A stretch of 64,000 nucleotides of DNA from NCBI RefSeq assembly GCF_008369105.1, contig NZ_VINQ01000008.1:1-64000 (forward strand). Reading direction: 5' to 3'. The notes beneath the pieces were generated by a model that was not told the DNA's origin, did not search any database, and worked only from the letters and a program-made list of their open reading frames with translations. Below, one piece after another: positions 28,959-38,816 of the stretch. A program made the position numbers and the translations under genes. This DNA is from Aquicoccus porphyridii (GTDB taxonomy: Bacteria > Pseudomonadota > Alphaproteobacteria > Rhodobacterales > Rhodobacteraceae). Each line of letters begins with the position of its first letter. Position 1 is the first letter of the stretch.

Positions 28959-30193
28959 GCGAAGCCGCGGACGCCGCCCTTGTCGATGCGGTGGCGCGTA
29001 CGTTCACGGCCACGCCTTTCGATCATGTCGGCGTGGCCGTCTCGGGCGGTGGCGACAGCGTGGCCTTGTTGCTTCTCATGCAGGATTGGGCGGCACGTTC
29101 CGGCGCGCGGTTGAGTGCGGTGACATTCGATCACGGGTTGCGGGCGGAGGCGCCACAAGAGGCTGCGATGGTGGCCCGGCTCTGCCGTGAACGCGGGATC
29201 GCGCATGACATCCTGACTTGGGCGGGCTGGAACGGGCAGGGCAACCTTCAGGCTTCGGCGCGCATGGCCCGTTATCGCGAGATCGCGCAATGGGCACGCC
29301 AACGCGGGGTCGAGGCGGTCGGACTTGGTCACACATGCGACGATCAGGCCGAAACCTTCGTGATGCGATTGGCGCGCAAGGCGGGCAGTGACGGGCTGAG
29401 GCGGATGGCATCGCGTTTCGAGCGCTACGGGATGGAATGGGTGCGCCCGTTGCTTGGGGTCGAGCGGTCGATGCTGCGCCGATATCTCGAGCGACAGGGG
29501 GTCGGATGGGTTGAAGACCCCAGCAATGCCGATGACGGGTTCGAACGTGTCCGGGTGCGCAAGGCGCTGGAGGTTCTGGCCCCGCTGGGGATTGATGCGC
29601 AAGTGTTGGGGGCGGTGGCAGAGAACCTTGCCTCGGAAAACAGCCTGTTGCGTCAAACCGTGCAGCAGGCCCTGCACGGCAAGGTCGTGGAACGGTGTGG
29701 GGCACTGTCATTGAGCCATGACGATTTCCAGGCGCTGCATTCCGAGGTGCGGCGGCGGTTTCTGAATGCGGCGCTGCAATGGATTTCCGGGGCGCAGTAT
29801 TCGCCACGCTCGACTGCGCAGGGTGGGTTCGAGGCTGTGCTGCTCGGGCGCGGAACGCAGACCCTGGGCGGGGTGATCGGCTGGGTCGCGCAGGATCGGG
29901 TGTGGCTTGCACGCGAGTATCAGGCGGTCATGGATTTGCATGGATCGCCCTTCGACGGACGATGGCAGATCGAGGGGCCGTTGGACGGGATGGATATTCG
30001 CGCCCTGGGTGCAGAGGGGTTGCAGCAGTGCCCCGATTGGCGCGATCTGGGCCTGCCGCGCCGGGTCTTGCTGTCCCTTCCCGCGGTGTGGGACGCGGGT
30101 CGGCTTGTCTGGTCACCGGTGTCCACGGCCGAAACCCGCCACAAGGCTGTGCGGATCGGGCCAAGCTTCGAGAACTGGCTATGTCGGGATTGA
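28955..30193 (+). CDS. tilS: tRNA(Ile)-lysidine synthetase
   Basis: Converts C34 of tRNA-Ile(CAU) to lysidine using ATP and lysine. The 412-aa protein has the PP-loop motif VAVSGGGDSVALLLLM, the GLGHTCDDQAETFVMRL block and the RPLLGVERSMLRRYLERQGV region, followed by a shorter C-terminal domain. GTG 28955 overlaps the previous stop as GTGA; GTG 28949 is an alternative. The gene sits between cpoB and ftsH, a common alphaproteobacterial order. Confidence 0.93.
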   Translation: MSEAADAALVDAVARTFTATPFDHVGVAVSGGGDSVALLLLMQDWAARSGARLSAVTFDHGLRAEAPQEAAMVARLCRERGIAHDILTWAGWNGQGNLQASARMARYREIAQWARQRGVEAVGLGHTCDDQAETFVMRLARKAGSDGLRRMASRFERYGMEWVRPLLGVERSMLRRYLERQGVGWVEDPSNADDGFERVRVRKALEVLAPLGIDAQVLGAVAENLASENSLLRQTVQQALHGKVVERCGALSLSHDDFQALHSEVRRRFLNAALQWISGAQYSPRSTAQGGFEAVLLGRGTQTLGGVIGWVAQDRVWLAREYQAVMDLHGSPFDGRWQIEGPLDGMDIRALGAEGLQQCPDWRDLGLPRRVLLSLPAVWDAGRLVWSPVSTAETRHKAVRIGPSFENWLCRD

Positions 30194-30273
30194 ACCTTGG
30201 CCCGCGATGTCTATTTTAGTCCAAAGGTTCCTGTGATAAGCGCGGGGCCAGAGTTTTTCATGGGAGATTTGCC

Positions 30274-32193
30274 TTGGGCAACGCGAGAAATATCGCCTTC
30301 TGGGTCGTGCTGTTTCTTCTGATACTGGCGCTGTTCAATCTTTTCAGTGGCGGTGGAAACACGCTGCAAAGCCGGGAAATAAGCTACTCCGAATTCGTAA
30401 GGGCGGTTGAGCAGGACCGGGTAAGTTCGGTCACGCTGGATGGTGAGCAGGTGCGTTATCGCGCAGACGATGGTCAGGATTACGTGACAATCAAGCCCGA
30501 GGATGCCGAGGTCACGCAGCTTTTGATCGACAGGAACATTCCGGTCAAAGCCGAAAGCCAGCAACAATCGGGTTTTCAGACCTTCATCCTGAGCCTGCTG
30601 CCGTTCCTCTTGCTCATCGGTGTGTGGATTTATTTCATGAACCGCATGCAGGGTGGCCGGGGCGGCGGAGCCATGGGCTTTGGCAAGTCCAAGGCCAAGA
30701 TGCTGACCGAGAAGTCGGGGCGCGTGACGTTTGACGACGTGGCCGGTATCGACGAGGCCAAGGAAGAACTCGAAGAGATCGTGGAATTCCTGCGCAATCC
30801 GCAGAAATACAGCCGTCTTGGCGGGCAGATTCCCAAGGGCGCGCTTCTGGTTGGGCCGCCGGGCACCGGTAAGACGCTTCTGGCGCGCGCGATTGCGGGT
30901 GAGGCGGGGGTGCCGTTCTTTACCATTTCGGGCTCGGACTTCGTGGAAATGTTCGTCGGTGTGGGCGCGAGCCGGGTGCGTGACATGTTCGAACAAGCCA
31001 AGAAAAACGCGCCCTGCATCGTGTTCATCGACGAGATCGACGCCGTGGGTCGCCACCGTGGAGCGGGCTATGGCGGTGGCAACGACGAGCGTGAGCAGAC
31101 GTTGAACCAGTTGCTGGTGGAAATGGACGGGTTCGAAGCCAACGAGGGCGTGATCATCATCGCCGCAACCAACCGCAAGGATGTGCTGGACCCTGCACTG
31201 TTGCGGCCGGGCCGCTTTGACCGCGAGGTGACGGTGCCCAATCCGGACATCAAGGGGCGCGAGAAGATCCTGAGCGTGCACGCCCGCAAGACCCCGCTCG
31301 GGCCGGATGTCGATCTGCGTATCATTGCGCGCGGCACGCCCGGCTTTTCCGGGGCCGATCTGGCGAATCTTGTGAACGAAGCCGCGTTGACGGCGGCGCG
31401 CGTGGGGCGGCGCTTTGTCGCGATGGAAGATTTCGAAATGGCCAAGGACAAGATCATGATGGGCGCCGAACGGCGGTCCATGGTGATGACGCCGGCGCAG
31501 AAGGAAATGACCGCCTATCACGAGGCCGGGCATGCGATTGTCGGACTGACCCTTCCGAAATGTGACCCGGTCTACAAGGCGACGATCATTCCGCGCGGCC
31601 AGGCGTTGGGCATGGTGATGTCCCTGCCTGAAATGGACCAGCTGAACTATTTCAAGGATGAGCTGGAACAGAAAATCGCGATGACCATGGCGGGCAAGGC
31701 TGCCGAGATCATCAAGTACGGCGAAGGCGCGATTTCGAACGGACCGGCCGGTGACATCATGCAGGCCTCGGCGCTGGCCCGGGCGATGGTGATGCGGTGG
31801 GGCATGTCCGACAAGGTGGGCAATATCGACTATCAGGAGGCAGCCGAAGCATTCCGTGGCAATGGGGCGGGTGGTTTCTCGATCTCGGCCCATACCAAGG
31901 AACTGATCGAGGACGAGGTCAAGCGCATCATTGATGCGGGTTATCAGCACGCGCGAAGCATCCTGGAAGACCGTCAGGAAGACTGGGAGAAGCTTGCGCA
32001 TGGTCTTCTGGAATACGAAACCCTGACAGGTGAAGAAATCGAGCGCGTGATCCGTGGTGAGCCGCCGCACAAGGGCGATGACGATGCGGCCTCCGGCGAA
32101 GGCAGCGCCCCCTCGGTCGCGGCGATTCCCAAGACCAAGCCGCGGCCCAAGCCCCGGGATGACGGTGAATTGGAACCTGAGCCGACCGCATGA
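30274..32193 (+). CDS. ftsH: ATP-dependent zinc metalloprotease FtsH
   Basis: Membrane-anchored AAA+ protease that degrades misfolded membrane proteins and regulators. The 639-aa product has TM1 ([19 protein letters not shown]), a periplasmic domain, TM2 ([19 protein letters not shown]), Walker A GPPGTGKT at 194–201, SRH and the zinc motif HEAGH at 416–420. The start is TTG 30274 with GGGAG 7 nt upstream; the nearby ATG at 30260 is out of frame. The acidic C-terminal tail after about 600 is low complexity. The stop overlaps the next gene by ATGA. Confidence 0.96.
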   Translation: MGNARNIAFWVVLFLLILALFNLFSGGGNTLQSREISYSEFVRAVEQDRVSSVTLDGEQVRYRADDGQDYVTIKPEDAEVTQLLIDRNIPVKAESQQQSGFQTFILSLLPFLLLIGVWIYFMNRMQGGRGGGAMGFGKSKAKMLTEKSGRVTFDDVAGIDEAKEELEEIVEFLRNPQKYSRLGGQIPKGALLVGPPGTGKTLLARAIAGEAGVPFFTISGSDFVEMFVGVGASRVRDMFEQAKKNAPCIVFIDEIDAVGRHRGAGYGGGNDEREQTLNQLLVEMDGFEANEGVIIIAATNRKDVLDPALLRPGRFDREVTVPNPDIKGREKILSVHARKTPLGPDVDLRIIARGTPGFSGADLANLVNEAALTAARVGRRFVAMEDFEMAKDKIMMGAERRSMVMTPAQKEMTAYHEAGHAIVGLTLPKCDPVYKATIIPRGQALGMVMSLPEMDQLNYFKDELEQKIAMTMAGKAAEIIKYGEGAISNGPAGDIMQASALARAMVMRWGMSDKVGNIDYQEAAEAFRGNGAGGFSISAHTKELIEDEVKRIIDAGYQHARSILEDRQEDWEKLAHGLLEYETLTGEEIERVIRGEPPHKGDDDAASGEGSAPSVAAIPKTKPRPKPRDDGELEPEPTA

Positions 32194-32972
32194 GCGGGTC
32201 AACGATGACAACGGACTGGAATCCCGGGGCCTATGCCAGGTTCCGGGATTTGCGTTTGCGCCCGGCGATTGACCTGATGCTGGCGGTCCGCTCGGTGGGC
32301 GGCGGTGATGTGATCGATCTTGGATGTGGGACAGGGGCGATGGGGCCGGTCCTGCGGCAACGTTACTTGGGGCATCGCATCGTGGGCGTGGATGAGAGCC
32401 CCGCCATGTTGGCCAAATCGGCCGAGAGCGGTGCCTATGACGCGTTGGAGGAGCGCAACATCGCGGACTGGTCGGTCGAGCGCGCCGGGTTGATCTACTC
32501 GAATGCGGTGTTGCATTGGCTCAAGGATCACGAAGTGCTTTTCCCGCGTCTGGCGGAAATGCTGGCCCCCGGGGGAACATTGGCGGTGCAGATGCCGCAT
32601 CAGAACAACGCACCATCGCACAGGGTCTGGCTGAGCCTCGCCGAAGAGCTTTTCCCGGGACGGATCGACGTGGATGCGGCCCCCGGCGTGATGAAGCCTG
32701 CGCGCTATCACCATCTGCTTTCCGGGTTGGGGGCGTTGTCGCTGTGGGAAACGGATTACTACCAGATGTTGAGCGCGGATCAGGGCGGCCATCCGGTGCG
32801 GCGTTTCACCGAAAGCACCTTTGCGCGCCCCATCCTTGCGGTGCTGGAGCCCGATGAGCAGGCTGAACTGATCCGGCGTTATGAAGAGGTGATGGAAAAG
32901 GCCTATCCGCGCGGGTCCGATGGCGCGGTGCTGTTCCCGTTTCGCCGGGTGTTCTTTACCCTCACTATGTGA
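32190..32972 (+). CDS. tam: SAM-dependent methyltransferase, trans-aconitate 2-methyltransferase type
   Basis: A 260-aa class I methyltransferase. Motif I is [15 protein letters not shown], and the N-terminal [20 protein letters not shown] matches Tam enzymes, which methylate trans-aconitate, an inhibitor of aconitase. Further family cues are [19 protein letters not shown] and the late RVFF. It starts in the ATGA overlap with ftsH (ATG 32205 is an alternative), so it is co-translated. Exact substrate specificity is unproven. Confidence 0.85.
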   Translation: MSGSTMTTDWNPGAYARFRDLRLRPAIDLMLAVRSVGGGDVIDLGCGTGAMGPVLRQRYLGHRIVGVDESPAMLAKSAESGAYDALEERNIADWSVERAGLIYSNAVLHWLKDHEVLFPRLAEMLAPGGTLAVQMPHQNNAPSHRVWLSLAEELFPGRIDVDAAPGVMKPARYHHLLSGLGALSLWETDYYQMLSADQGGHPVRRFTESTFARPILAVLEPDEQAELIRRYEEVMEKAYPRGSDGAVLFPFRRVFFTLTM

Positions 32973-32980
32973 CCGGAGCG

Positions 32981-34006
32981 TCAGGGCCCGATCGTGACGG
33001 TGGTATGTTGTGTGCCAAGGTGTTGACCGTCCCGCTGGAGCGAGACCTGGCCATGATAGACGCCTTTCGGCCATGCCGATCCGCTACGTCGTTTGCCGGC
33101 CGCGCGAAAGAAAAGCCCCATGGGGTTTTCAAGTTCGACGGTATGCGAGATGATTCTTGATCCATCGGGCGCATTAATCTCGAGCATGACCCGATCGCCC
33201 GGTCGCCCCCCGAAGGCAAATCCCCAGACCACCAGTGCAGGAGCGTCGGCAGGCAGATGCACGGTGGCGGCGCGGCCCGATTTCACGTGATCATAGGCGG
33301 GAACCGCATCGGAAAACCCGGCGCTGAGCATGCCGCCCGGGCGATAGTGAGGTGCCGGGTCTTGCCACAAGGTGCGCCGGGGCATTTCTTCGCAGGCGTG
33401 ATCTCCATCCGGATTGAAAGGATCGACGGCCTTTCCATCATGGCGCAGCGAGACATGCACATGCGGAAACTCGGTCCGCCCGGAAAGGCCAACCCGGCCA
33501 AGGGGCGCACCGGCCTTCACGCTTTGGCCCTTGGTAACGGAAACGCTGTCCTTCTGGAGGTGGCAATACTGCGTCTGCCAGTCTTCTCCATGGTCGATCA
33601 CCACGCCGTTGCCGCATTCCCGATCCTTGACCGCGGCAGGATCTTCCAGAAAGACACCATCTGTCATCCCGTCGCGCAGAGCCGTCACGCGCCCGGCGGC
33701 GGCAGCATGCACCGTGACACCGGCGGTCATTGCTGCGCGGGAGATCAGGGCGAAATCGGTGCCCTTGTGGCCATCGTAAGACAGGGGGCCGCAGGTGAAA
33801 TCGGCGTAGCCGGGGCCTGGATCGTGATCGACATAGTTCTGGATATAGCAGTCTTCCCCGAGCGTGCAGTCGATGGGCTGGGCAAGCCGCGGTGCCTCGC
33901 CCCGCAGCGGCAGGGCGAGACACATGCCAGCAAGCGTCACAACGGCTAGAAACAGCGGTTGCGACACGGTCCTCTCGTGCCGATCCCGGGACAAGGCCCC
34001 GGTCAA
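32981..34006 (-). CDS. M23 family metallopeptidase (secreted, LytM-type)
   Basis: A 341-aa secreted protein with a hydrophobic signal (QPLFLAVVTLAGMCLALPL), an M23/LytM peptidase domain with the zinc motifs HKGTDFA and HVHVSLRH, and a C-terminal beta domain of about 120 residues. M23 enzymes cleave peptidoglycan cross-links. Start uncertain: TTG 34006 overlaps the clpA stop (TTGA), while GTG 33967 has AGGA very close upstream. It is unusual for a peptidoglycan hydrolase to be coupled to clpA. Residues around DCTLGEDCYIQNYVDHDPGP suggest a disulfide-stabilised N-terminus. Confidence 0.85.
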   Translation of the reverse strand: MTGALSRDRHERTVSQPLFLAVVTLAGMCLALPLRGEAPRLAQPIDCTLGEDCYIQNYVDHDPGPGYADFTCGPLSYDGHKGTDFALISRAAMTAGVTVHAAAAGRVTALRDGMTDGVFLEDPAAVKDRECGNGVVIDHGEDWQTQYCHLQKDSVSVTKGQSVKAGAPLGRVGLSGRTEFPHVHVSLRHDGKAVDPFNPDGDHACEEMPRRTLWQDPAPHYRPGGMLSAGFSDAVPAYDHVKSGRAATVHLPADAPALVVWGFAFGGRPGDRVMLEINAPDGSRIISHTVELENPMGLFFRAAGKRRSGSAWPKGVYHGQVSLQRDGQHLGTQHTTVTIGP

Positions 34007-36321
34007 TCCGCAGTCAACAGCCGAGGTTTGTCGCCTTTGAGGCGGGGATTGCCCGGGCCGTCGATCCGCAGTTCAAGCTCGCCATCCTTGACGCCGACCT
34101 GCACCACACCACCCTTGGCCAACTTGCCGAAGAGCAACTCTTCGGCGAGCGGTTTCTTGATGTATTCCTGAATCACCCGGCCCAGGGGGCGGGCGCCCAT
34201 CTTGTCGTCATAGCCCTTGTCGGCGAGCCATTCGGCGGCAGACTTGGTCAGGTCGATCGTCACGTTGCGGTCCATCAGTTGTGCCTCGAGTTGAAGCACG
34301 AACTTCTCGACCACTTGCAGAATCACCTCTTTGGGCAACGGCGCAAAGGACACGACGGCATCGAGGCGGTTGCGGAATTCCGGCGTGAAGGTGCGCTCGA
34401 TCGCGGCGGTATCTTCGCCCTCGCGGCGGTCGCGGCCAAACCCGATCGCCGCTTTGGCCTGTTCGGTGGCTCCGGCATTCGACGTCATGATCAGCACGAC
34501 ATTGCGGAAATTCACCGTGCGCCCGTTATGGTCGGTCAACTCGCCGTGGTCCATGACCTGAAGCAGGATGTTGAAGACATCCGGGTGCGCCTTCTCGATC
34601 TCGTCGAGCAACAGAACGCAGTGGGGATGTTGATCGACCCCATCTGTCAAAAGCCCGCCCTGATCGAAACCGACATAACCCGGAGGTGCACCAATGAGGC
34701 GCGAAACCGCGTGTTTCTCCATGTATTCCGACATGTCGAAGCGCAAAAGTTCGACCCCGAGGGTATCGGCCAGTTGCTTGGCCACCTCGGTCTTGCCGAC
34801 ACCGGTGGGCCCGGCGAAGAGATAGTTGCCGATGGGCTTCTCGGGTTCGCGCAGGCCGGCGCGGGCAAGCTTGATTGCCGACGCCAGTGTGTCGATGGCC
34901 TTGTCCTGACCGAAAACCACGCGTTTGAGCGATTTTTCGAGATCCCTGAGCACTGCGCTGTCATCCTTGGACACGCTTTTGGGCGGGATGCGCGCGATCT
35001 TGGCGACGATGGCTTCGATTTCCTTCACGCCGATGGATTTGCGGCGTTTGGACTGGGCCAGCAGATGTTGGGCGGCCCCGGCCTCGTCGATGACGTCAAT
35101 GGCCTTGTCCGGCAGTTTGCGGTCGTTGATGTAGCGCGCCGAAAGCTCGACCGCCGTCTTGATCGCGTCGGCGGTGTATTTCACGCTGTGGTGATCCTCG
35201 AAATAGGGTTTGAGGCCCTTGAGAATCTTGACCGCGTCCGAGACGGAGGGTTCGTTCACGTCGATCTTCTGGAACCGGCGCGAGAGGGCGCGGTCCTTTT
35301 CGAAATGCTGGCGGAATTCCTTGTAGGTGGTCGAGCCCATGCAGCGCAGCTTGCCGCCCTGAAGCGCGGGTTTGAGCAGGTTCGAGGCATCCATCGCCCC
35401 GCCCGAAGTGGCTCCGGCGCCGATCACGGTGTGAATCTCGTCGATGAAGAGCACCGCGTCGGGGTGGTCTTCGAGCTCGTTGACCACGGCTTTGAGCCGC
35501 TCTTCGAAATCACCGCGATAGCGTGTCCCGGCCAGCAGTGCGCCCATGTCGAGCGAAAAGATCGTGGTGTTGGACAGCACCTCGGGGGTGTCGCCGTTGA
35601 CGATCTTGTAAGCGAGCCCTTCGGCGATGGCGGTCTTGCCGACGCCGGGATCGCCCACCAGAAGCGGATTGTTCTTGCGGCGGCGGCACAGCACCTGAAT
35701 GCAGCGCTCGACCTCATGCGCGCGACCGATCAGCGGATCGACATCGCCCTTGCGGGATTTCGCATTGAGATCAACGCAATACTTGGCCAGCGCGGAGTCC
35801 TTCTCCTCGCCCCCGGGGGCGGTCTGCGCCTCTTCCTCGATCTCGGCGCCCTGGACCGGGCGGGCTTCGCCGAAGGCGGGATCTTTTGCGACACCATGGG
35901 CGATGAAATTGACCGCGTCATAGCGCGTCATGTCCTGTTCCTGAAGGAAATAGGCGGCGTTCGATTCGCGTTCGGCGAAGATCGCGACGAGAACGTTGGC
36001 GCCGGTCACCTCGGTTCGGCCCGAGCTTTGGACATGGATCGCGGCGCGTTGAATCACCCGCTGGAACGCGGCGGTGGGCACCGCTTCGGAGCCTTCGATC
36101 TCGGTGATAAGGTTGGACAGGTCGTCGTCGATGAACTCGACCACGGTCTGGCGGAGTTGTTCGACATCGACCGAACAGGCCTGCATGACGCGGGCGGCGT
36201 CGGGTTCGTCGATGAGCGCCAGAAGCAGGTGCTCCAGCGTTGCGAATTCGTGTCGGCGGGCATTGGCGAGCGCGAGGGCGCTGTGGATTGCCTGCTCTAG
36301 CGTGGTCGAGAATGAAGGCAT
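34003..36321 (-). CDS. clpA: ATP-dependent Clp protease ATP-binding subunit ClpA
   Basis: AAA+ unfoldase that feeds substrates to ClpP. The 772-aa protein has an N-terminal double Clp_N domain (residues about 1–150), Walker A GDPGVGKTA near 225 and a second GPTGVGKTE near 505, arginine fingers, and the ClpP-binding loop region of the second AAA module. ATG 36321 was chosen because homologues start MPSFSTTLEQ; an in-frame start 30 bases upstream adds an unrelated peptide. No clpS is adjacent. Upstream lies a 331-bp gap that holds an inverted repeat and the GTTAAC element. Confidence 0.95.
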   Translation of the reverse strand: MPSFSTTLEQAIHSALALANARRHEFATLEHLLLALIDEPDAARVMQACSVDVEQLRQTVVEFIDDDLSNLITEIEGSEAVPTAAFQRVIQRAAIHVQSSGRTEVTGANVLVAIFAERESNAAYFLQEQDMTRYDAVNFIAHGVAKDPAFGEARPVQGAEIEEEAQTAPGGEEKDSALAKYCVDLNAKSRKGDVDPLIGRAHEVERCIQVLCRRRKNNPLLVGDPGVGKTAIAEGLAYKIVNGDTPEVLSNTTIFSLDMGALLAGTRYRGDFEERLKAVVNELEDHPDAVLFIDEIHTVIGAGATSGGAMDASNLLKPALQGGKLRCMGSTTYKEFRQHFEKDRALSRRFQKIDVNEPSVSDAVKILKGLKPYFEDHHSVKYTADAIKTAVELSARYINDRKLPDKAIDVIDEAGAAQHLLAQSKRRKSIGVKEIEAIVAKIARIPPKSVSKDDSAVLRDLEKSLKRVVFGQDKAIDTLASAIKLARAGLREPEKPIGNYLFAGPTGVGKTEVAKQLADTLGVELLRFDMSEYMEKHAVSRLIGAPPGYVGFDQGGLLTDGVDQHPHCVLLLDEIEKAHPDVFNILLQVMDHGELTDHNGRTVNFRNVVLIMTSNAGATEQAKAAIGFGRDRREGEDTAAIERTFTPEFRNRLDAVVSFAPLPKEVILQVVEKFVLQLEAQLMDRNVTIDLTKSAAEWLADKGYDDKMGARPLGRVIQEYIKKPLAEELLFGKLAKGGVVQVGVKDGELELRIDGPGNPRLKGDKPRLLTAD

Positions 36322-36413
36322 GTTGTCCCCATGCTCCTTTAACTGCGTCATCGGGGAAGCACCCTCGGTGACTGTGGCCTCATAGTCTTAAAGTTTGGTC
36401 GATTGTGGTCGGG

Positions 36414-36433
36414 CTTCAAGGGTTTTCTTGAAG
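36414..36433. promoter_or_regulatory. Inverted repeat CTTCAAG-N6-CTTGAAG upstream of clpA
   Basis: Perfect 7-bp arms separated by 6 bp, about 93 bp from the clpA start. The same arms, with no spacer, occur upstream of kynU (63970–63983). It could be a regulator site or a hairpin; no T-run follows on either strand. Confidence 0.4.
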
Positions 36434-36510
36434 AAATATATCACATTTCCCACAGCCGACCGATAAAAACGTGATTTACAGGTGAATCCGCCTCCTGCGG
36501 ACCCGTAAAA

Positions 36511-36636
36511 AGTTAACGCCGCCGGACGCGTCGAAATCGGGGGGTGACATCCGGCTGCTTTCCGGCTGTCGCCCGGCTGCCGGGGAAAACGCCCCTGCGG
36601 GGGGCCTGAAAAGGTTAACGCGGCGTGCGCCGGGTC
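36511..36636. repeat. Intergenic GTTAAC-bounded element, copy A
   Basis: About 126 bp between the acetoacetyl-CoA ligase 3′ end and clpA. GTTAAC at 36512 and 36614, with CGGGGGGTGA (offset 26) and CCGGCTGTCG (offset 50) between, is matched by copy B at 44055 with the same order and nearly the same spacing (GTTAAC-to-GTTAAC 102 versus 103 bp). Both copies follow the 3′ end of one minus-strand gene and precede another. See the finding for the comparison. Confidence 0.7.
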
Positions 36637-36652
36637 GGGAAACCGGCGGTGT

Positions 36653-38620
36653 TCAGGCGTGATCCGGGCTCATCCGGGTCATGGCATAGGCGATGAACGG
36701 ATCGAAACTGTCGGGGTTGGCCATCGAGTCGCGGTTCACCACCTTTTCCGGGTCGCCGCCCAGCAGGAGTTTCTTCACCGGCACTTCGAGCTTCTTGCCC
36801 GAGAGCGTGCGCGGCACCTCGGCAATTTCGACGATGTCGTCGGGCAGGAAGCGCGCCGAGACCTGCGCGCGGATCGCGCTTCGGATGCGGTCGCGCATCG
36901 CGTCGTCGAGTGCGTGGCCCTCTTTCATCACCACGAAAAGCGGCATGAAGCTTTCGCGGCCGAGGAATTCGAGATCGACAACGAGGCTGTCCATCACCTC
37001 GTCGAGCCCCTCGACCGCGCGGTAGATCTCGCTCGATCCGAGGCGCAGCCCGCGCCGGTTGATCGTCGCATCCGACCGGCCATAGATGATCGACCCGCCC
37101 TCGGGTGTGAACATGATCCAGTCGCCATGCCGCCAGATGCCGGGATAGGTGTCGAAATAGCTCTCGTGGAGGCGGCTTCCGTCGTCGTCGCCCCAGAACA
37201 TGAGCGGCATCGAGGGCAGGGGTTCGGTGCAAACGAGTTCGCCCACCTCGCCGATCACCTCGCGGCCCTCTTCGTCGAAGGCGCGCACCGCGTTGCCGAG
37301 CGCGCGGCACTGCATTTCACCGGCGCGCACCGGCATCATCGGGTTGCCCAGAACGAACGCCCCGGCAAGGTCGGTGCCGCCCGAGATCGGCGCCAGCCAG
37401 ACATCGGGTTTCACATGCGCATAGATCCAGTCATAGCCTTCCTGGCTGAGCGGGGAGCCGGTCGAGCCGAGCGAGCGCAGGGCCGAGAGGTCAAGCTCGG
37501 TTCCCGGGCGTATGCCGGCCTTGCGGCACCCATCGAAGAACGCGGCCCCCGCACCGAAATAGGTGAGCCCTTCGCGCGCCACCATGCGCCAGACTTCGAG
37601 CATGTCGGGATGATTGGGTGCGCCGTCAAAGAGCGCCACCGTGGCCCCCTGACCGAGCGCCGCCCATTGTGCGTTCCACATGATCCAGCCCGAGGAGGTC
37701 AGCCAGCAGAACCGGTCGTCGGGGCCCAGATCCTGGTGCAGGGATTGCTTGGTGCCTTCCAGCAGCACCCCGCCATGGCCATGCACGATGGGTTTGGGAT
37801 TGCCGGTCGTGCCCGAGGAATAGACGATCCAGAGCGGATGCGAGAACGGCACCATGTCGATTTGCGGCGCGGCCTCATGGGTGGTGAAATCGGCCCATGT
37901 CGTCCAGCCGTCCTGGGCCGGGCCGAGGGTGGGCACCATCACCTTTTGCCGTAGGCCGGGCAGGTCGGTGGCGATCCCGTCGAGCAATTCGCGGCGGTCG
38001 ATTGTCTTGCCCGCATGGACATAGCCATCCTGCGCGATGAGCAGTTTCGGGTCGATCTGGCGGAACCGGTCGAGGATCGCGACATGGCCCATGTCGGGCG
38101 CGCAGAGCGACCAGATCGCCCCCATCCCGGCCACGGCCAAAAACGAGATCAGCGCCTCGGGGCTGTTGGGCAGGACGGCGACGACGCGGTCGCCGCGTTT
38201 CACGCCGGCGGCGCGCAGCCCGGCCTGTGTGGCGCCGACGCGGGCCTTCAATTCGCCCCAGCTCAGCTCCTGTCGGCCGAAGGTTTCGGATTGCAGGATG
38301 ATCGCCGTGTCATCGGGGCGGATCTCGGCGGGTTTGAGCATCTGGGCGGCGAAATTCGTGACCGCCCCGGGGAACCAGTCGGCGCCGGGCATCTTGCGTT
38401 CGGGCAAGACCTCGGACCAGCCCGAGATCGGCAGGTCGCAGAAGGCGATGATGGAGGTCCAGAAATCCTCGATCTCGCGGACCGACCAGTCCCAGAGCGC
38501 GTTGTAGTCGGGGAAGGTCAGGCCGCGCTCGGCTTCGAGCCAGCGCATGTATTGCGCGATGCGCGCATTCTCGATGCGGTTCGCGCCCGGTGTCCAGAGA
38601 ATCGGGTTCTCGTCTGCCAT
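36653..38620 (-). CDS. Acetoacetate–CoA ligase (acetoacetyl-CoA synthetase)
   Basis: A 655-aa ANL-superfamily enzyme that activates acetoacetate with ATP and CoA. The length and N-terminus (ILWTPGANRIENARIAQYMRW; FPDYNALWDWSVREIEDFW) fit the AACS subfamily rather than acetyl-CoA synthetase. The ATP motif is VYSSGTTGNPKPIVHGHGG, with the A-helix GTEL and the C-terminal EVPRTLSGKKLEVPVKKLL carrying the catalytic Lys. In roseobacters it would feed ketone or PHB carbon into acetyl-CoA. It is separated from pssA by a 196-bp gap. Confidence 0.9.
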   Translation of the reverse strand: MADENPILWTPGANRIENARIAQYMRWLEAERGLTFPDYNALWDWSVREIEDFWTSIIAFCDLPISGWSEVLPERKMPGADWFPGAVTNFAAQMLKPAEIRPDDTAIILQSETFGRQELSWGELKARVGATQAGLRAAGVKRGDRVVAVLPNSPEALISFLAVAGMGAIWSLCAPDMGHVAILDRFRQIDPKLLIAQDGYVHAGKTIDRRELLDGIATDLPGLRQKVMVPTLGPAQDGWTTWADFTTHEAAPQIDMVPFSHPLWIVYSSGTTGNPKPIVHGHGGVLLEGTKQSLHQDLGPDDRFCWLTSSGWIMWNAQWAALGQGATVALFDGAPNHPDMLEVWRMVAREGLTYFGAGAAFFDGCRKAGIRPGTELDLSALRSLGSTGSPLSQEGYDWIYAHVKPDVWLAPISGGTDLAGAFVLGNPMMPVRAGEMQCRALGNAVRAFDEEGREVIGEVGELVCTEPLPSMPLMFWGDDDGSRLHESYFDTYPGIWRHGDWIMFTPEGGSIIYGRSDATINRRGLRLGSSEIYRAVEGLDEVMDSLVVDLEFLGRESFMPLFVVMKEGHALDDAMRDRIRSAIRAQVSARFLPDDIVEIAEVPRTLSGKKLEVPVKKLLLGGDPEKVVNRDSMANPDSFDPFIAYAMTRMSPDHA

Positions 38621-38767
38621 GTTTCTTGTCCTCCCGCTTTGGGGTCAGTTTCCATGTGGCGGGGGGTAAGGCAAGGGCGATGACGGAACGTCATGATCGT
38701 TGGTGGATCAGAGGGCGGATTGTGCTTGATCGGATATGCCCCGCCCGGGATAGCGGCGCAGCCGCCC

Positions 38768-38799
38768 GGGCAGCACATGGCCGCGGCCCTGTGCTGCCC
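38768..38799. terminator. Hairpin downstream of pssA
   Basis: Perfect 10-bp arms GGGCAGCACA / TGTGCTGCCC around a 12-nt loop, 18–49 bp beyond the pssA stop on the minus strand. There is no T-run on either side, so it is probably an RNA 3′-end stabiliser or a weak terminator. Confidence 0.5.
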
Positions 38800-38816
38800 T
38801 ATCGTCTGGCAATCAC

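Noticed and set aside
33892-36300. A plus-strand frame opposite clpA
   Set aside because: Overlaps the fully conserved clpA coding sequence; composition-driven artefact.
36322-36420. A heat-shock (RpoH-type) promoter for clpA
   Set aside because: A CTTGAA-like −35 can be found but the −10 match is poor, and the same bases form the inverted repeat; not enough to call.
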